DNA of 16,134 nucleotides from UBA1081 sp045535305. GTDB taxonomy: Bacteria > Bacillota > Clostridia > Oscillospirales > Acutalibacteraceae. The position numbers were made by a program, and so were the translations under genes. Location: contig JAZSLJ010000075.1 in the NCBI GenBank assembly GCA_045535305.1, forward strand, positions 1 through 16,134, written 5' to 3'. Below, piece after piece: positions 13,916-16,134 of this stretch. A model generated the notes under the pieces. That model was not told where the DNA came from and made no database searches. It saw nothing but the letters and a program-made list of their open reading frames with translations. Numbering within the stretch: the stretch's first letter is position 1; every line of letters starts with the position of its first letter.

Positions 13916-14608
13916 TTATTCTTTACGGGGATCGATGTACTTAGCAGCATCAGCGAATCTGCCGTAAGTGCCCATAGCTTTGTTGTAAGCTGTTGTGGGG
14001 TCATCGCCCTTTTTGATAAAGTCTGTCATTTTGCCGAGAGAAACGAACTCGTAGCCGATAACCTGATCGTTTTCGTCAAGAGCCATTCTTGTAACGTAGC
14101 CTTCAGCCATTTCAAGGTAACGAACGCCCTTAGCGTTTGTGCCGTACATTGTACCAACCTGTGAACGAAGGCCTTTACCGAGGTCTTCAAGACCTGCGCC
14201 TACTGTAAGACCGTCTTCTGAGAAAGCGGACTGTGTACGACCGTAAACGATCTGAAGGAAAAGCTCACGCATAGCTGTGTTGATAGCATCACAAACAAGG
14301 TCTGTGTTAAGAGCTTCAAGAATTGTTTTGCCGGGAAGGATTTCACTTGCCATTGCAGCAGAGTGAGTCATACCTGAGCAACCGATAGTTTCAACGAGAG
14401 CTTCCTCTATGATACCTTCTTTAACATTGAGAGAGAGCTTACAAGCACCCTGCTGAGGAGCACACCAGCCGATACCGTGTGTGAAACCTGAAATGTCTTT
14501 TACGTCATAAGCCTTAACCCATTTGCCCTCTTCGGGGATGGGAGCGGGACCGTGGTTGGGACCCTTAGCGACTTTGCACATTTCTAATACTTCGTGTGAA
14601 TAAGTCAT
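13916..14608 (-). CDS. NifU/IscU-like iron-sulfur cluster scaffold protein
   Basis: A 230-residue protein. Residues about 53-100 match the IscU/NifU core: QQGACKLSLNVKEGIIEEAL aligns with the APACGD...EGIIEDA region, and ETIGCSGMTHSAAMASEILP aligns with the YGCGSAIASSS...KGK region. C56 and C77 correspond to the first two cluster cysteines of IscU. The third is not obvious; C106 (DLVC) is a candidate but the local sequence differs. It is longer than IscU (about 128 residues), with an extra C-terminal half that includes YLEMAEGYVTRMALDENDQV. No cysteine desulfurase gene is adjacent. GAAAGGAGA at plus-strand positions 14617-14625 is its ribosome binding site. It is the first gene of the pair with GGGtGRT. 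Its codon bias is that of a highly expressed gene. Confidence 0.82.
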   Translation of the reverse strand: MTYSHEVLEMCKVAKGPNHGPAPIPEEGKWVKAYDVKDISGFTHGIGWCAPQQGACKLSLNVKEGIIEEALVETIGCSGMTHSAAMASEILPGKTILEALNTDLVCDAINTAMRELFLQIVYGRTQSAFSEDGLTVGAGLEDLGKGLRSQVGTMYGTNAKGVRYLEMAEGYVTRMALDENDQVIGYEFVSLGKMTDFIKKGDDPTTAYNKAMGTYGRFADAAKYIDPRKE

Positions 14609-14624
14609 TTTAATTATCTCCTTT

Positions 14625-14651
14625 CGGTTTTATCCGATAAAAAATTTACCG
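14625..14651 (-). promoter_or_regulatory. 5'-terminal hairpin of the NifU-like/GGGtGRT transcript
   Basis: On the minus strand the predicted transcript begins at about 14651 with CGGT and can pair through TTTAT-CGG-ATAAA to ACCG at 14628-14625. This gives a bulged AT-rich hairpin ending directly in front of the AAGGAG ribosome binding site. It could stabilise the mRNA or be an operator; it is weak. Confidence 0.35.
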
Positions 14652-14657
14652 CATATT

Positions 14658-14686
14658 ATTATACATAAATTTTTTTGGAATATCAA
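14658..14686 (-). promoter_or_regulatory. Promoter of the NifU-like / GGGtGRT operon
   Basis: Read on the minus strand: TTGATA (14681-14686), 17 bases, then a perfect TATAAT (14658-14663). This is among the best promoters of the window and fits the codon evidence for high expression. Confidence 0.8.
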
Positions 14687-14709
14687 TAGCAAAATTATAA
14701 ATATCGGTG

Positions 14710-14738
14710 TTTACAAAACAAAAAAATTGTGTTATTAT
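14710..14738 (+). promoter_or_regulatory. Promoter of the dockerin-protein gene
   Basis: TTTACA (14710-14715), a 17-base spacer, then TATTAT (14733-14738). It is back to back with the promoter of the NifU-like operon, the two -35 boxes being 23 bases apart. Confidence 0.65.
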
Positions 14739-14772
14739 GTATAAGGATTATATTTTGATAGGAGAAATATAC

Positions 14773-15984
14773 ATGAAAAAGGTAATTTCGGTATTTTTAG
14801 TTATTGTTATTGCATTGACTTTAAGTGTTAATGCATTTGCCGCTACTGTTTCCAGACCGGTTGCAAATGCCACAAGAGACAGCGTAAAAGCAAAATTTGA
14901 TGCATCTGTAAACAGATTTGATGTAAACGGTTCAGCTCAGATTGATGCAGAAGATGCAAGACAGACTCTGCGTTATTCTGCAGGAATTGCAGAAGGAAAT
15001 CTTGATACCGCGAAAATGGATGTTGACGGCGACGGAATGGTTACCGCCATTGATGCAAGAAGTATACTCAGACTTTCCGCAGGCTTGGAAAAAATTGACA
15101 GTTATCTTACAAATGCGGAAAAACTTGAATATTTTAATGCAATTCTCAACACTGCAATTCCCAATAGCTATAAGCTTTACAAAAACGGTATAGAGCATAC
15201 AAGAAAAATCTCATATACCGACCCTAAAGGCGTTGTAAAAAGCCTTGACGAGGCATTTAAAAAGGTTGATTCAACCATGAGCTTTGCCGAAGAACTTAAA
15301 AAGGATGAAGGTGAAGAGAAATATTACCAGAGTACAGTTTTGGGATATCAACCGGGAAATGCCGCAAGCAGAATGATGGAAATTCACAATGCAGCAGGCG
15401 TGGATGAAAATCAGAGCAGTTATTTAACACTTGACGATATATCAAGCATTGAGTATTTACAGAATCAGACATATACTTTTACAAGATACAAAACTGATGA
15501 TAACCAGATAACTTCTCAAGTTCTTTACAGCAGTCAACCTGTTACAGGCCTTGATTGTATAAAAGTTAAGATAAAAGAAGATAATAACGTAAAAGGCGCA
15601 CACGCTTCCAAAGCTTTTATCGTTTATGATGAAAAAGAAATTGAAGAGGAAGTTAAGGTTGTTGCTGAGGAATTCAACAAAATGTCTATGGACCTTTCAA
15701 TTTTCGGTAATATGTACTTTGATGTAAAACCTTCTGTCGGTGGTGTAAAGTATTATAACACTGAGATTACAATATATTACCATCCCGAAAACGGACAGAT
15801 TGTTGCTGCATATTACAGTATGTATACCGATTACACAATGGTATTGAATATGGATGTTGATATAACAATCCCGTTGTATATAATCTATATTGATGTTACC
15901 GGTCCTGTAAGCATTACAAATACAACCCAGAGCATAAAAGAGTATTATTTTATTGAAAACAATCCTAATCATATCCCTTGGTAA
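14773..15984 (+). CDS. Secreted protein with N-terminal dockerin-like EF-hand pair and unknown C-terminal domain
   Basis: A 403-residue protein. I chose ATG 14773 because ATAGGAGA lies just upstream and the protein then begins with a textbook signal peptide (MKKVISVFLVIVIALTLSVNAFA, cleavage after about residue 23); an in-frame upstream ATG at 14707 overlaps the promoter. Two dockerin-type segments follow. DVNGSAQIDAED (50-61) leads into ARQTLRYSAG, and DVDGDGMVTAID (83-94) leads into ARSILRLSAG. The second calcium loop is canonical; the first has Ser-Ala in place of Asp-Gly. Residues 110-403 are a mixed alpha/beta region rich in Tyr, Asp and Thr, ending in beta-rich YNTEITIYYHPENGQIVAAYY; I recognise no family and no catalytic motif. 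It should be exported, and may attach to a cohesin-bearing surface or complex. It is a single-gene unit. Confidence 0.75.
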   Translation: MKKVISVFLVIVIALTLSVNAFAATVSRPVANATRDSVKAKFDASVNRFDVNGSAQIDAEDARQTLRYSAGIAEGNLDTAKMDVDGDGMVTAIDARSILRLSAGLEKIDSYLTNAEKLEYFNAILNTAIPNSYKLYKNGIEHTRKISYTDPKGVVKSLDEAFKKVDSTMSFAEELKKDEGEEKYYQSTVLGYQPGNAASRMMEIHNAAGVDENQSSYLTLDDISSIEYLQNQTYTFTRYKTDDNQITSQVLYSSQPVTGLDCIKVKIKEDNNVKGAHASKAFIVYDEKEIEEEVKVVAEEFNKMSMDLSIFGNMYFDVKPSVGGVKYYNTEITIYYHPENGQIVAAYYSMYTDYTMVLNMDVDITIPLYIIYIDVTGPVSITNTTQSIKEYYFIENNPNHIPW

Positions 15985-16040
15985 TAAAAATACAAGGGGA
16001 TGTAAAAAAAGCGAAGACCGTATAAAACCGCAAAGAATAA

Positions 16041-16083
16041 GGGGTTCTGCAGGTGTATTAAGCCTGTAGAACCCCAAAATTTT
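16041..16083 (+). terminator. Strong hairpin after the dockerin-protein gene
   Basis: GGGGTTCTGCAGG (16041-16053) pairs with CCTGTAGAACCCC (16063-16075), 13 bp with one G-T wobble, followed by AAAATTTTG. It lies 57 bases after the stop codon. The four As before the short T run make it an imperfect terminator, but no gene or other structure explains it better. Confidence 0.6.
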
Positions 16084-16134
16084 GCAAACAATCAAAAAAA
16101 TAATAATATTTTATGTTTTATACTACGAACAAAA

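Noticed and set aside
15697..16095. Minus-strand open frame of 132 codons at the right end
   Set aside because: It overlaps the end of the dockerin-protein gene and the terminal hairpin; the translation resembles no family and has no credible start signal.

Overview
The window looks like a chromosomal segment of an anaerobic gut- or rumen-type clostridium, most likely in the Ruminococcaceae/Oscillospiraceae. The reasons are a complete set of [FeFe]-hydrogenase maturation genes, a dockerin-bearing secreted protein, a BspA-type leucine-rich-repeat protein, AT-rich intergenic DNA with near-consensus sigma-A promoters, GGAGG-type ribosome binding sites, and the clostridial GGGtGRT/NifU-like gene pair. 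This taxonomic placement is inferred from gene content; no rRNA gene is present. I found no CRISPR array, tRNA, rRNA, transposase or phage gene, and all complete genes read without frameshift.

Layout. (1) 1-400, minus strand: the N-terminal part of a CPA2-type cation:proton antiporter that runs off the left edge. (2) 515-4710, plus strand: a tight operon coding for a TM1266-family small regulator, HydE, HydG and HydF, which together build the H-cluster of [FeFe] hydrogenase. It has a consensus promoter, then a leader holding an intrinsic terminator upstream of the first start codon with a matching antiterminator, so it is probably controlled by attenuation or a riboswitch. The hydrogenase structural gene is not in the window. 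(3) 4720-4863: a MITE-like 144-bp inverted-repeat element. (4) 4920-8045, plus: a two-gene unit of a 12-TM-type MFS transporter and a membrane-anchored LRR protein. (5) 8074-8820, plus: a single-gene unit for an orotate-phosphoribosyltransferase-like protein whose PRPP loop lacks the usual acidic pair. (6) 8837-12061, minus: an operon of a MalY/PatB-type PLP C-S lyase fused to a peroxiredoxin/thioredoxin-like domain, followed by an APC-family amino acid permease. (7) 12049-12880, plus: a class I glutamine amidotransferase of the gamma-glutamyl-GABA hydrolase (peptidase C26) type, transcribed divergently from (6) from overlapping promoters. (8) 12903-14686, minus: an operon of a NifU/IscU-like scaffold protein and a GGGtGRT protein, with codon use and promoter suggesting very high expression. 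(9) 14710-16080, plus: a secreted protein with an N-terminal dockerin-like EF-hand pair and a large unrecognised domain, ending in a strong hairpin.

How they fit together. Blocks 2 and 8 both concern iron-sulfur metal-centre biology of an anaerobe. Blocks 6 and 7 suggest amino acid or peptide-fragment uptake and degradation, with sulfur release in block 6. Blocks 4 and 9 are envelope or extracellular functions. The observations most worth a second look are the switch-like leader of the hydrogenase maturation operon, the C-S lyase/redoxin fusion, and the GGGtGRT/NifU-like pair.
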